Shown piece by piece: positions 1-11,619 of a stretch of 64,000 nucleotides of DNA. The position numbers were made by a program, and so were the translations under genes. Position 1 is the stretch's first letter. Each line of letters begins with the position of its first letter. The DNA is from Erpobdella octoculata (lineage: Eukaryota; Annelida; Clitellata; Hirudinida; Erpobdellidae). Under the pieces are notes generated by a model. That model ran no database searches, was not told the origin of the DNA, and was given only the letters and a program-made list of their open reading frames with translations. The DNA lies in the NCBI GenBank assembly GCA_963978895.1, contig OZ022246.1:3324955-3388954 (forward strand), in the 5' to 3' direction.

Positions 1-968
1 TATGTATGGTAATTTGTATTTGTGTGGTAGTACAGTGTTAGTATATATTTATGTATGTTAATTTGTATTTGTGTGGTAGTACAGTGTTAGTATATATTTA
101 TGTATGGTAATTTGTATTTCTGTGGTAGTACAGTGTTAGTATATATTTATGTATGGTAATTTGTATTTCTGTGGTAGTACAGTGTTAGTACATATTTATG
201 TATGTTAATTTGTATTTGTGTGATAGTACAGTGTTAGTATTTATTTATGTATGGTAATTTGTATTTGTGTGGTAGTACAGTGTTAGTATATATTTATGTA
301 TGTTAATTTGTATTTGTGTGGTAGTACAGTGTTAGTATTTATTTATGTATGGTAATTTGTATTTGTGTGGTAGTACAGTGTTAGTATATATTTATGTATG
401 TTAATTTGTATTTGTGTGGTAGTACAGTGTTAGTATATATTTATGTATGGTAATTTGTATTTCTGTGGTAGTACAGTGTTAGTATTTATTTATGTATGGT
501 AATTTGTATTTGTGTGGTAGTACAGTGTTAGTACATATTTATGTATGGTAATTTGTATTTGTGTGATAGTACAGTGTTAGTATTTATTTATGTATGGTAA
601 TTTGTATTTGTGTGGTAGTACAGTGTTAGTATATATTTATGTATGTTAATTTGTATTTGTGTGGTAGTACAGTGTTAGTATTTATTTATGTATGGTAATT
701 TGTATTTGTGTGGTAGTACAGTGTTAGTATATATTTATGTATGTTAATTTATATTTGTGTGGTAGTACAGTGTTAGTATATATTTATGTATGGTAATTTG
801 TATTTCTGTGGTAGTACAGTGTTAGTATATATTTATGTATGGTAATTTGTATTTGTGTGGTAGTACAGTGTTAGTATATATTTATGTATGGTAATTTGTA
901 TTTGTGTGGTAGTACAGTGTTAGTATATATTTATGTATGGTAATTTGTATTTGTGTGTTAGTACAGTG
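1..968. repeat. 49-bp minisatellite, about 19.5 copies
   Basis: Tandem units repeat every 49 bases (starts at 1, 50, 99 and so on). Variants are limited to a few sites: TATGTATGG versus TATGTATGT, TTTGTGTGG versus TTTCTGTGG, and GTATATATT versus GTATTTATT or GTACATATT. The variant types alternate along the array, which suggests that higher-order blocks were duplicated. The array continues past the left edge of the window. It lies upstream of the first visible collagen exon, so it is probably inside a collagen intron. Confidence 0.95.
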
Positions 969-1554
969 TTTGTTCTATATATAAATATATTGTAATCTTA
1001 TTTGTAGTATAAATTTATGTTAGTTTTGGTTTGTATAAATTTAAATATTTTATATAAATTTAAGTTAGTTTCTGCTTATGTATATAAAAAACTAAATAAT
1101 TATTTGTGTTTGTTTATAAATATAGGTTAATTTTGATTTTCTATATTAATATATATTTTTTCTTGTATTTGAAAAGTAAAAAATTATTGGAATTTATTTA
1201 TATGTTAGCAGTAATTCCATAAAATTAAACTTTTTTATATATTTAATTAGAAAATTATATTAAGAATGTCTAACATTTAAAGAGTTAGTATCGGATATAA
1301 CTCTCCAATATTCAATAAGCAACATCTTACAAAACAATTTTCAGCAAAACTTGATAAACACATCAAACTCTTGGATAGTCTGAAAGGGAACACAAAATTG
1401 TTTTAAGCATATATTTAAAAATGTGATAATGTGCATTTTTCAGGTGTCAATTCAAGAAATGAAATTAATTTTTAACGTTTGAAATGAAAATCCAAAAATG
1501 ATAAACAACAAGCATGTTTTAGTTTTTTATGTGTGCGCATCATTCAACTTACAG

Positions 1555-4500
1555 GGTCCGGTGGGCGTGGATGGTAAAGAAGGGGAACAAGGATTGCAGG
1601 GATCACCCGGTCTGCCCGGACTCCAAGGCGCACCTGGACCACAGGGACTCCCTGTAAGCTCATTTTTAGATATTTATTCATGTGTTTTGATAAGAGTTTA
1701 TTTTATCTCATTTCAACATAAACTCCTATTGGTAATTGCGAGCCAGTCCCGTGCCTGGATAAAGGAGGAGGGACAGCTAAAAGGATCAAGTTATGATCCA
1801 TATCAGGAAGTACTTAGGTGCTTTCTACATACAGCTATTTCAGTCCTAAAACACCTGGTGTATAGGACTATCATAAAAAAATTTTTTTTAGAATATTTAT
1901 TTATTTACATTGATTTTATTTATTTATGTGTTTTTAAGAAACATTTTATAATCACAGTATACCATGTTATATTAAATAATCTGATGTAACTTTTTGTCAT
2001 TCTGTTTCGCATTTTTAGGTTTTTTTCTACATATGAATTAATCACGCCATAATTATTTACAGGGCGAGCCAGGTAGAGATGGTAATCAAGGTCTTACTGG
2101 ACATGCCGGATCTGCTGGAGATAGAGGAAAGGATGGCACCCCAGGAGCCCAGGGACCACCAGGTCCAGCGGTGGGTTGATCGTTTATATTCATCTAAATA
2201 GTTATAATTTAACTTTATTTAATAATTAATAACTTTACTTTTAGTTTTTTTTAATGAAATGAATTCCTGCGAGTAATATTTATTATATTGAATCTAAAAA
2301 TTTCTAAAAAAAATGTATTTATTGATTAAAAAATAGCTTCTTCTGCACCATAAGCATGAAACTAACAAGTAAAACTGATAATTATTTTGTTACAGGGATC
2401 ACCAGGAGAGAGAGGTCCACATGGTGATAAAGGACCCCTAGGCTTCCCAGTAAGTCGGAAAATTTATTTTAAAATTATATTACCGTGTAATAACTAATAA
2501 GGCTTATTCCTCTTTTCTATCTTTGTTTTTTAGGGCAAACCTGGAGATCCTGGACCTGCTGGAGATGCTGGCAGACCAGGTGAACCTGGGCCTGTTGGAC
2601 CTGCTGGTCCCACTGGTCCTGCAGGGCCGGCTGTTAGTATATCAACACATATTTTTATAGTTACGTTCAATTCAGTTTTTTAACAAACGTTCTTGATTTT
2701 AGGGTGATAGAGGAGCTCCAGGGGAACGTGGCCAAGTTGGCCCGAGGGGACCCACAGGTGACAAAGGACCGTCCGGGGCGACGGGAGTAGTTGGTGCTCC
2801 TGTAAGTTTTATGGTTAAATCTAGTTTCACTGTTCATTTGTAAAGTGTTTAACGAGCTAATATGTGTTACAGGGTCTGCCCGGAGAAAAAGGAGAAATCG
2901 GCCAACCTGGACCTCCAGGTCCAATTGTAAGAATTTATATTTTTATAACATATAATTATTATTCGTTTGAGATTTTTTTTCTTCAAATCTTTTGAATTAA
3001 AGTTTTACAAATCATATAAATTTAATTGTTCTTCTCAGGGACTGAATGGCGACAGGGGTATAAATGGACAAGCTGGACCAAAAGGTGACATTGTAAGTAA
3101 ACTATTATCCTGTAGCTTGACTTTTTTAATTTTGCCAGTTTTTTAAATTCATAAATTAAATCAAAGCTGAATTTAATTTTAGGGAGATGCCGGTCATAGA
3201 GGCAAACAAGGAGAACCGGGAAGAATTGGAGACCATGTAAGATTATTCGTATTTGGTCGTATACTTATGACAGATTACAAAATTATGACTTAACGTAGGG
3301 TCCAAGAGGTCCGCATGGACCCATTGGTCCTTCTGGTATATCAGGATCAAAAGGAGAAAGAGGGGAACAAGGTTCAAAAGGAACACCAGGAGCTGCAGGA
3401 AGTACAGGAGAGAGGGGACCACCCGGACCCACCGGAGCACCTGGTCAACCCGGTATTCCCGTGAGTTTTTTTTTATTGTTAAGTTAATTGGTTTTATTCT
3501 CAAAATGTTGATTTTGATGTTGTTTTTTTTTATTGCATTTAGGGAAACACTGGTCTGCTTGGAGCCAAAGGAGAACTTGGATTTCCAGGAGATAGAGTAT
3601 GTCTCTTTAATTTGTGATGTCGCATAGTGCATAGTTTTCTCATTCAAAGCAAATTCTTAACAGGGTCAGCCTGGTCCAGCCGGACCACATGGTGAACAGG
3701 GTCCTACGGGTCCCCAAGGAAAGGACGGAATTCAAGGAAGGCAGGGGCAACGGGGTGACTCGGGTCCTCAAGGAGAAGCTGGACTGCCTGGTCCAACGGG
3801 GCCTCCTGGACCTTTAGGAAATCAGGGCAACCAGGGTCCTGCTGGAAGCCCTGGTCCACTGGGCAAAGAAGGCATCAAGGTTTGTACTTTAAATTCGATT
3901 ACATTCAGTTATGAATTGTGTCAGATTATTATGTTTATCATTTCAGGGTTTAAGAGGAGAGCAAGGAGCCACTGGAAGACCGGGAGATGAGGGAAGTCCT
4001 GGAGACCACGGAAGAGATGGTGCTAAAGGAGAAAGAGGAAACGATGGAGCAGCTGTGAGAAATCTTCAATACTTAATAACTTAAAGTTATTCACGACGGA
4101 ACTGGTTGTTTATTTGATTTATGTATATTTCAGGGAGCGACTGGCCCTCGTGGACCAAACGGTCAGCCCGGAGAACGCGGACAGCCCGGTGATGCGGGAG
4201 AGAGAGGTGAGCCGGGACCTGTTGGACCTTCAGGTCTTCCTGTGAGTTCATGTTTAACGATGTTTTACGATTGAGCCGTGAGCAAATTTATTGTCTCTGG
4301 AGTTTCTAGCTTATTAAAACGCTGATATCAACTTATCAAGTGCCATGACATGTCGATGTGAACGATGGTGTGGAACGGCATTTGCGATGTAACGCTTTTG
4401 ACCTGTAATGTTGCTGCTGGCAAAGTTGTGATGTTCTTTAAATTTACCAGATTTTCATTAGTAAATTAATGAGCATACGAGGTCCATGCAGAGATATATT

Positions 4501-7500
4501 ACGTGTAAAAGTTATATACAAAAAAGAATTCAATACAATATTTTAAAAACCACGCTTTATTTCATTGAAAAAAAAATTTCTGATTCATTACTCGTTTTAT
4601 ATGTACTGGCAAGAAACTGGTGTTTGAATACCAGATGAACAAATTTCAATTTTTCTTTATTTGAAAAATAAACATGTAGAAAAATAAAATAAAAACTTTT
4701 TTAAAACCTTACAAAAAGCACCTTAGACTTTTGTTTATAAGCATTGTTTAAGAAAACTTGTTTTTATAGAGCTCTTCTTCTATTGATAAACTTTTTAGAA
4801 ATATCAATGAATAAATCTGATCCACGTTTTTAAGTTTGTTAATTTTTTAGCATATTAATTTTTAGTATATTTCATTTCATTTGGATTTTTGTAGGGTGAT
4901 AAAGGATCTCCTGGAGAAGAAGGACCAAAAGGAAACCGTGGACCTCCCGGACCGACCGGACCACAAGGTGTATCTGGCCCTGCTGGTCCTCCTGGTATTG
5001 AAGTATGATTTTTAAAAACTATTAAAAAAAGTATATGAAATACTTGTTTTTTTCATCATCCTGATACTGAACATTACTTATTAAATTGAAAGCAAATTTG
5101 ATAAATGCCAAAATGCAGAGATTGAAACAAGACTTATGGATAAATACAAGACTAAAAACAATAAAAAAAAAATTTTCTTAAGACCATGACATTGAACTTC
5201 TAAGAACGAGACCATACATGAAATTAAACCATCAAGATCGAGACCATACATGAAATTAAACCATCAAGATCGAGACAAGACATGACATTGAAGCTCCAAG
5301 ATCGATACAAGACATGACATTGAAGCTCCAAGATCAAGACAAGACATGACATTGGACCTCCAAAACGAGATGAGGAATTACCTGGACAAAACTTTAATTT
5401 TCCTGAAAAGTAACTTTCATTTTGTATAATAATGTCAACAAACAAAAAGTTAAAACATCTGTCTTACGATGGGTTCCGACAATAATGTTAATCGTATTTT
5501 TAGAATTTTAAGTCTCTGGTAGTATCCAGGGCATGATCATTTGGAGATGATAGTTTTAGTTTAATCCTTAGAACCTCTCCAATTGGTTTCTTTGCAACTC
5601 TCTAACTATTAGCCTTTAAAAAGAAATGCTTGTTGAAACTAACAACAATAGAAACTAAATTTCTGACTAATGTATCAAGCTCCTTCTACCGTATCTCCAA
5701 AAGCTTCCAATGAGTCAAGCAATTCCCAGGTCAACAATATAAAGTTTTTTTAAATGTATCATTGAGATCTAAATATATTAAAATATTTATCTACAATCAC
5801 AATTTGTAAAGTATCTTTACTACTTTAAAAACATTTTTCATGATCGAGACATTGACATTCCTATGTCAAGGCAAGACAGCGACAATTTGTACAGTGACAT
5901 AAAGAAAATGAGTCTTGAGACCATCTCTGTCTAAATTTCTAATTTTTTTTTATAATTAAGGTGAATACATATTTTTTAAGTTCGGAATTTTTTCGTTGAT
6001 AGGGAATGTCCGGAAAAGAAGGCACCCCCGGACCTATCGGCAGGAATGGCGACAAGGGACCTTCCGGATCACCTGGAGTTCCCGGAGTACCTGGACTTCC
6101 TGGTCTTCAAGTATTTAAGTTTGTTTATAGTTAATATTTATTTTTTAGACTGATTTCGATAAAAAAAGTAAAAACGTCACATACGAGTTTCATAAAGTTC
6201 ACCGAAGAATGAACAACAAACTTACCTCGACATACAATTTCAGGGACCCGCTGGTCCGAACGGACCTCCCGGACAGGCTGGGGAGCCTGGCCCTAAGGTA
6301 ATTCTTTTTTTGTATGTACTTGTAAGTCTAAAATACTTTTTGACAATTTGTCTTTGTCTCTGAGTTTTATGTTAATTGAAGCTTGTGTGCAAAAATAATA
6401 TTAGTCCTATTGATGTAAAAATGTGCAAACTCTATTTAGAACTCAAAATTTTCCAGAAAGAAAGAGTTTAACAAAATAGATCCTTTCTTAAAATTGGTTT
6501 TCGGTTTTCCAGCAACTGATTTTCATAGGTTTTTAAAATATAATAAAATATTAAAACCAATTAAATGTTTAATGTCAATATCATAACATTATCACCAATA
6601 TATAAACAATTATCGCATGACTTCATTTCTTAATTCAGGGTGAATTAGGACAAAAAGGAGTATCAGGGCTAGCCGGCCCTCCCGGAGTTGGCGTAAGTTG
6701 AACTTTTGCATATCGATTATATTGAAACATTTGTTTACTTTTTTTTAATTAATAAATTGACCTTGACAATGTGATATAATTGACCAGGGTATCGTTGGAC
6801 CTCAAGGACCCCCTGGTGCTATTGGTGACAAGGGCAAGAAAGTTGGTATTTCTTAATTAGAAAACGAATTAAAAGTATTTAAAAATGATGTTTTCTCAGC
6901 AAAATAGACTATTTATAACTCATTCTTTTGTCATTAGGGAGAAAAGGGTTACCCTGGTCTTCCCGGAATGCAAGGAACCCCTGGATTTCAAGTTTGTATT
7001 TCTTATCTTGTAAATTCAATGTGAAGCTGCCTATTATAAATTCAACTGGGTTTTTTTTTGTAGGGAGAGATTGGAGATATTGGAAACATTGGCCCACCCG
7101 GACCACTAGGTCCAAGGGTTTGTTGTTTAGAGTTGTTTGATTATTTTATGTCATAGGTATAACTGTACAAGCTTTCAAATTTTAAATATTCTTAAACTCG
7201 TGTGGTCATTAGTTTATTTCAATTCATTCAGGGTGATGCAGGGTCTCGTGGTCAACCCGGTCTCATCGGACCCGATGGTCCACCCGGATTCCAGGGCCAA
7301 CCGGTGTGTTTTTATTTCTTTTAAACAGTTGAATGTTTGTCAAATTATCATGTCTCTTATCAAATGTTGTTTTGAAAATTTCTAAATAGCTCAGCATAAA
7401 TTAGTGAGTTTATCAAATATCTTATCAAAATCATAGTTAAATAAATTTTAAAATATTCTTTCAAGGGTCCCGTAGGTCCGTCAGGCGATGATGGAAGACC

Positions 7501-9168
7501 AGTTAGTATAAACAAACAGATCAATATTATTTTTAATAAATTTACATTAACTTTACATTACTATAACTGAATCAAAGTAACATATTCGCATTCATTTAAG
7601 GGACCTGCTGGACCCCCTGGACCTCCCGGACCATCCGTAAGTCATTACTGTTTTTTTCTTAATGATTTCAACAGCTCGTGTGACCGGTGAATTAAATTCT
7701 TATGTATTCTATTGGTTAGGGGGTACCAGGATCTCGCAGAGGCACTCCGGTCTTAGAATTCGACTTCCCCAGGCCGAAGATGGTACCTGACGATATTCTG
7801 GTGAGATTCCTGAAGTTTGGACTTTTTTTTCTTGATTGAGATTGTACATACGTAATTAGTGAGGTTTTAGTTAGATTTATTTTTTTCTCAACCATAGCAT
7901 GACGCCCCCGTCCAGTCTGTGAGCATGGACAAAGAAATGTTGGTGAGTGACGATAAAATATTCGATTAATAATAATCACGTTAATTTTTTTATGAATTTA
8001 TTTTCTCATTTTTGTTTACAACCCAAGGCATAGTTTGTTGCTCGAGACACGAATTTGTTGAAGTTGTTGTATGATTGGTTCTTCGTGCGTTTAAACTAAT
8101 GTTTACATCCTGGTGATGAATTTAGAATGGAAAAACAGCTTTCGAAGAAATAAGAAATATTGAAAGAACGATAAAAAACTTCAAGCACCCGAGAGGAACG
8201 AAAAGCTCTCCTGGTCGCAGTTGCAAGGAACTTTCCCAATCGCATCCCGATTTGTCCGATGGTAAGCAGTTTCGCCCGTAGGAGGGAGCAATTGTATGTT
8301 TTGTCAGAAAGTTGCGTATGGAAAATATCTGTGTTTTTTTTTTGTGTGAGTTTGATGGATAATTATCCAGATTAAATCAAACCTCTGCCAGATAAGTGGG
8401 CATTTTCCACATAACTGAGCCATTCCTGGAGCACCCCTAAAGCATTTGCTCTTGAAGGTGTAACAAACGCCCGTGAAAAATACTTTTTCTGAGAAAGCCA
8501 CTAAGCCTAGCTCCATAAATTTAAGTCTGGCTTATGAGTTGTTTTTTCAGATCACAATAAAGTTTTGCATAATTGCTTATCACTATTATTTTATTATGAA
8601 AGGTCGATACTGGATTGATCCTAACGGAGGAAGTCCATTGGATGCCATCGAGGTTTACTGCGACATGAGGACCAGGCAGACGTGCATTTCTCCAACGGCG
8701 TCAGACGTAATTTTTTCGTTAACTTTCGGCGTAAAAAAAAAGTTCACTAAAAGCTTATCCCATTGGTTCAGGTTGATGTTAATTTCACTTTTAGGTTCCC
8801 AGAAAGAACTGGTACACCGGAGAAGAAAAGCGCGTCTGGTTCGGTGAAGACCTACAGGAAGGTGCAGAGGCTAGTCAAAGTGTTACATTCTCATCGTAAC
8901 TAGAACGAGATTTTTAAAATTCAATCCGATTTAACTTGATACAGTTCGAGTATCACATGGACAAAATCCAGTTGACATTCCTCCAACTAATCAGTACATC
9001 AGCTTCTCAGAACCTAACCTACCACTGCCGTAACACCGCGGCGTACTTCAACAAGAAAACGAGTAGATACGACAGCGCCGCTACTTTCAGAACTTTCAAC
9101 GACGCGGAGCTGGTTCCTCTAAAGCCGACGAAATTAAGATATGCAGTCTCACTCGATGAGTGCCAGGT

Positions 9169-9199
<31 letters not shown>

Positions 9200-9587
9200 G
9201 ATATATTCAATTATGATCTTTACATTATTTAGATTATTTGAATTACAATTTTATATTTATCGTTTGTCCTTTACGTTAAATTTATATATTATATTATAAA
9301 TATTAATATTATAAATATATTATAAATTATATATAGACATATAGATATATTCAATTATGATCTTTACATTATTTAGATTATTTGAATTACAATTTTATAT
9401 TTATCGTTTGTCCTTTACGTTGAATTTTCTTCCTCGATAGAACCGCAGTGGAAACTGGGGCAAAACCTTGTTCGAATTCAGAACAACAAAAACCAAGAGA
9501 CTGCCTGTCCTCGATATCAGTCTCGGCGACGTCGGCGGTCAAGATCAGTCTTTCGGCCTAACTGTCGGGCCGGTTTGTTTCTCATGA
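1555..9587 (+). CDS. Fibrillar collagen alpha chain, 3' part (C-terminal 60 percent or so)
   Basis: Extracellular fibril-forming collagen; the 5' end lies outside the window. Exons: 1555-1653, 2063-2170, 2396-2449, 2534-2632, 2703-2801, 2873-2926, 3039-3092, 3183-3236, 3299-3460, 3543-3596, 3664-3879, 3947-4054, 4134-4241, 4895-5002, 6003-6110, 6244-6297, 6639-6692, 6788-6841, 6938-6991, 7064-7117, 7232-7303, 7466-7501, 7601-7636, 7720-7800, 7898-7942, 8126-8261, 8603-8706, 8795 to about 8869 or 8881, 8945-9166, 9441-9587. The first 23 are multiples of 9 bp, mostly 54, 99 or 108, each starting with a Gly codon: 633 residues of unbroken Gly-X-Y. The exon at 7720 leaves the helix at [10 protein letters not shown]. 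The C-propeptide follows with RYWIDPN, YCDM, WFGE, NLTYHC and a GPVCFS end. The exon at 8795 has a weak GT donor (8882) or a GC donor (8870); both keep frame. GSPGER, GAPGER and GQPGER resemble integrin-binding sites. Confidence 0.95.
1732..1880 (+). mobile_element. SINE-like dispersed repeat, family S, in a collagen intron
   Basis: One of at least five related copies in this window. Shared blocks are GCGAGCCAGTCCC, AAAGGATCAA, a GATCC palindrome, GGAAGTACTTAGGTGCTT, AAACACCTGGTGTA and GGACTAT, followed by an A-rich tail. The size (about 150-180 bp), dispersion in one main orientation and A tail fit a SINE. I could not find a convincing tRNA-type A or B box, so the origin of the head is unknown. 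Confidence 0.7.
4242..6002 (+). other. Two long collagen introns flanking the exon at 4895-5002
   Basis: Introns 4242-4894 and 5003-6002 hold no coding signal that I can see. The second contains a short degenerate tandem repeat at about 5213-5360, built around GAGACCATACATGA and GACATGACATTGAAGC. Short open frames across it on the minus strand are a by-product of that repeat. Confidence 0.6.
7720..9587 (+). other. Collagen C-telopeptide and COLFI C-propeptide region
   Basis: This is the non-helical end of the collagen above, which in fibrillar collagens selects and trimerises chains in the ER before removal by a BMP1/tolloid protease. The calcium-site residues of DPNGGSPLD (D, N and last D) and the N-glycosylation sequon NLT before YHC are kept. 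Cysteines present are at RSCKEL, VYCDM, QTCISP, TYHCRN, DECQ and GPVCFS. Compared with vertebrate chains, the residues equivalent to Cys2 and Cys3 are serines (SQSHPD and NGGSPL). No protease cleavage site could be assigned by eye. Confidence 0.85.
9167..9440 (+). repeat. Collagen intron with AT microsatellite and a 77-bp direct duplication
   Basis: The intron starts with an (AT)n tract (9171-9200). A block beginning ATATATTCAATTATGATC and running to TTGTCCTTTACGTT occurs twice, at about 9202-9281 and 9344-9423, nearly identical. The two are separated by AT-rich filler. This looks like a recent local duplication and has no effect on the coding frame. Confidence 0.8.
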
Positions 9588-10663
9588 GTCGCAAGATAAC
9601 ACTTTTAAGCACACGTTTTCTTAAAATAACTCTAGCTCCTCGTAAATTGTTTGGTTAATTAATTAATTGATTGATTGATGAAATTTCATTATTTTTGAGG
9701 TTATATTTTGAAGGGAATGTAATAAGGTCAAGTCTGAATAGTTTACTTTATGAAAAGAACAGGAATGTATTGTTGTTTTACGTTTTTCTGGTTTTGCAAG
9801 GAAGCCGTAAAGAATGGAGAAATTGCGAAAATTATGTCTTGTCTTTATCGATCAGAGATTAGAAGATGACTTTTTGTTTATTTTTTAAAAGGGAAAACCA
9901 ATTGATAATTAAGCTTAAATTTTTTTTGTATTTATACTAAAACATTTTGGCCAACACAACGATCTTTTTCCGCATTTCTTAGCTGACGTCAAAAGGGAAA
10001 ACCAATTGATAAATAGACGTTTTGTTTGTATTTATAGTAAAACGCTCTTTGCGCATTTCATAGCTGACGTCCAAAGTGAATGTTATGATTGTTATGGTGC
10101 TGCTAATAAATGACGCCACACGATTTTAAGTGGAGAAAAGGATCCCTATATGTACGGGTGGTTCACAAATAGGTGACGATGCTCGAAGGGGGAGTGGAAG
10201 TCTATAATATATGTGACATAATATCAAAAAGAACGAACACATCGACTTTTAACTGGTTTCATTATATTATTGAGACGGAGCTACATTGCACAGTTGAGCA
10301 TCAATGAAGCTGATAAACACCGCTAAAGTAGATCTCGTATCTGTCATATGGATCTGCTTCACTGGAGTGTATAGTAACCACCATATGAAATATGGTTTCG
10401 TCATTTGTATTGTCAAAAGTGGCGTCATCTTCTGTTCCCCGTCACCAACATTGATGAAGTTATTTTTTTTAATTTTGAAAATACACGACAAGAGGGTAAC
10501 AACATTTCAGCAAAAAAATTGTAAATTTTCAATTGATTCGTAGATAAGCGGGATAATAAATAAGCCTACCCCCTGTCATCAATTTCTCGGTTTATACGTG
10601 AGTGTGAGTATCCTGTAGTTCTAGGGTTTGGTGACATTTAGGCGGGTGACAGGCGCGCGACGT
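9588..10663. other. Collagen 3' UTR and spacer
   Basis: No gene is visible. The first few hundred bases are presumably collagen 3' UTR. A segment around GGGAAAACCAATTGAT followed by TTGTATTTATA is present twice (about 9891 and 9992), a degenerate local duplication of roughly 100 bp. Confidence 0.5.
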
Positions 10664-10671
10664 ATAGGCAG

Positions 10672-11611
10672 CAGAGATGTTGCGAGTACTTATGGTCCGA
10701 GTACGAGTACGAGTACGAGTACTATGGTATCGAGTACGAGTACGAGTACGAGTACCATGGTATCAAGTTATCGAGTACGAGTACGAGTACGAGTACTGAG
10801 GTCTCGAGTACAAGTACGAGTACTGAGGTCTCGAGTACAAGTACGAGTACGAGTACAAGAAATTTTTAGCGAGTACTTTTCGAGTACTTTTTAAAGTCAA
10901 CAAAATAATAGTTTATTAGTTTATTCTACATCAAAACTCTATTACATTTCAGAAAAATTAGCGACGACAGTTTAGAGTCCGACATCTTAGCCCTAGGGGG
11001 TCTTAAAATTATTCCGCCGTGGCTGAACACAGTGAACACACGTTCTACTGGTGAACTTGAAGCTGGAATACTTAAGGCACGAAGTGCTGGGTGATACAGT
11101 TTGTCAAGGTCACTGGAATGATTTTGCCAAAACGTTAGTGCATCATCCCCATCTCAAGATATCTGGTCAACTGTGCATCGACATTAAGGGAGGTGTCATC
11201 CAACGTCGATGAATACTTGTGAAACAACTTTGACTTTTTGGCTGGTGGGGGTGACCCAGATGAACGGTACGAGTACGAGTACCAAGTACAACATCTCTGT
11301 ATACTAGAGTTCAGCAAGTATAAACAAAATATTATCCCAAACAAATGTTTAGTAAACAAGCTAACTTTTTTTAGAGAAGATGTCACATATGCGAGTACGA
11401 GTACGAGTACTTAGTGAAATAACGAGTACGAGTACAATTACGAGTACTGAGTGGAATAACGAGTACGAGTACGAGTACGAGTACCAAGGTTCCGAGTACA
11501 AGTACGAGTACGAGTACCAAGGTTCCGAGTACAAGTACGAGTACGAGTACTTGAAAACGGTACTCGAGTTGTACTCGAGTACGAGTACAAGTACCAAGTA
11601 CTACATCTCTG
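10672..11611. mobile_element. hAT-type MITE (family C) built of GAGTAC repeats, 940 bp
   Basis: The element starts CAGAGATGTTGCGAGTACT and ends AGTACTACATCTCTG, an imperfect terminal inverted repeat. It is flanked by a perfect 8-bp direct repeat ATAGGCAG (10664-10671 and 11612-11619), the target duplication length of hAT transposons. Inside are long runs of GAGTAC/GTACGA tandem repeats at both ends (10690-10895, 11263-11285 and 11392-11600) around a unique AT-rich core. It has no transposase frame, so it is non-autonomous. A second, 185-bp member lies at 20049-20233. Confidence 0.88.
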
Positions 11612-11619
11612 ATAGGCAG

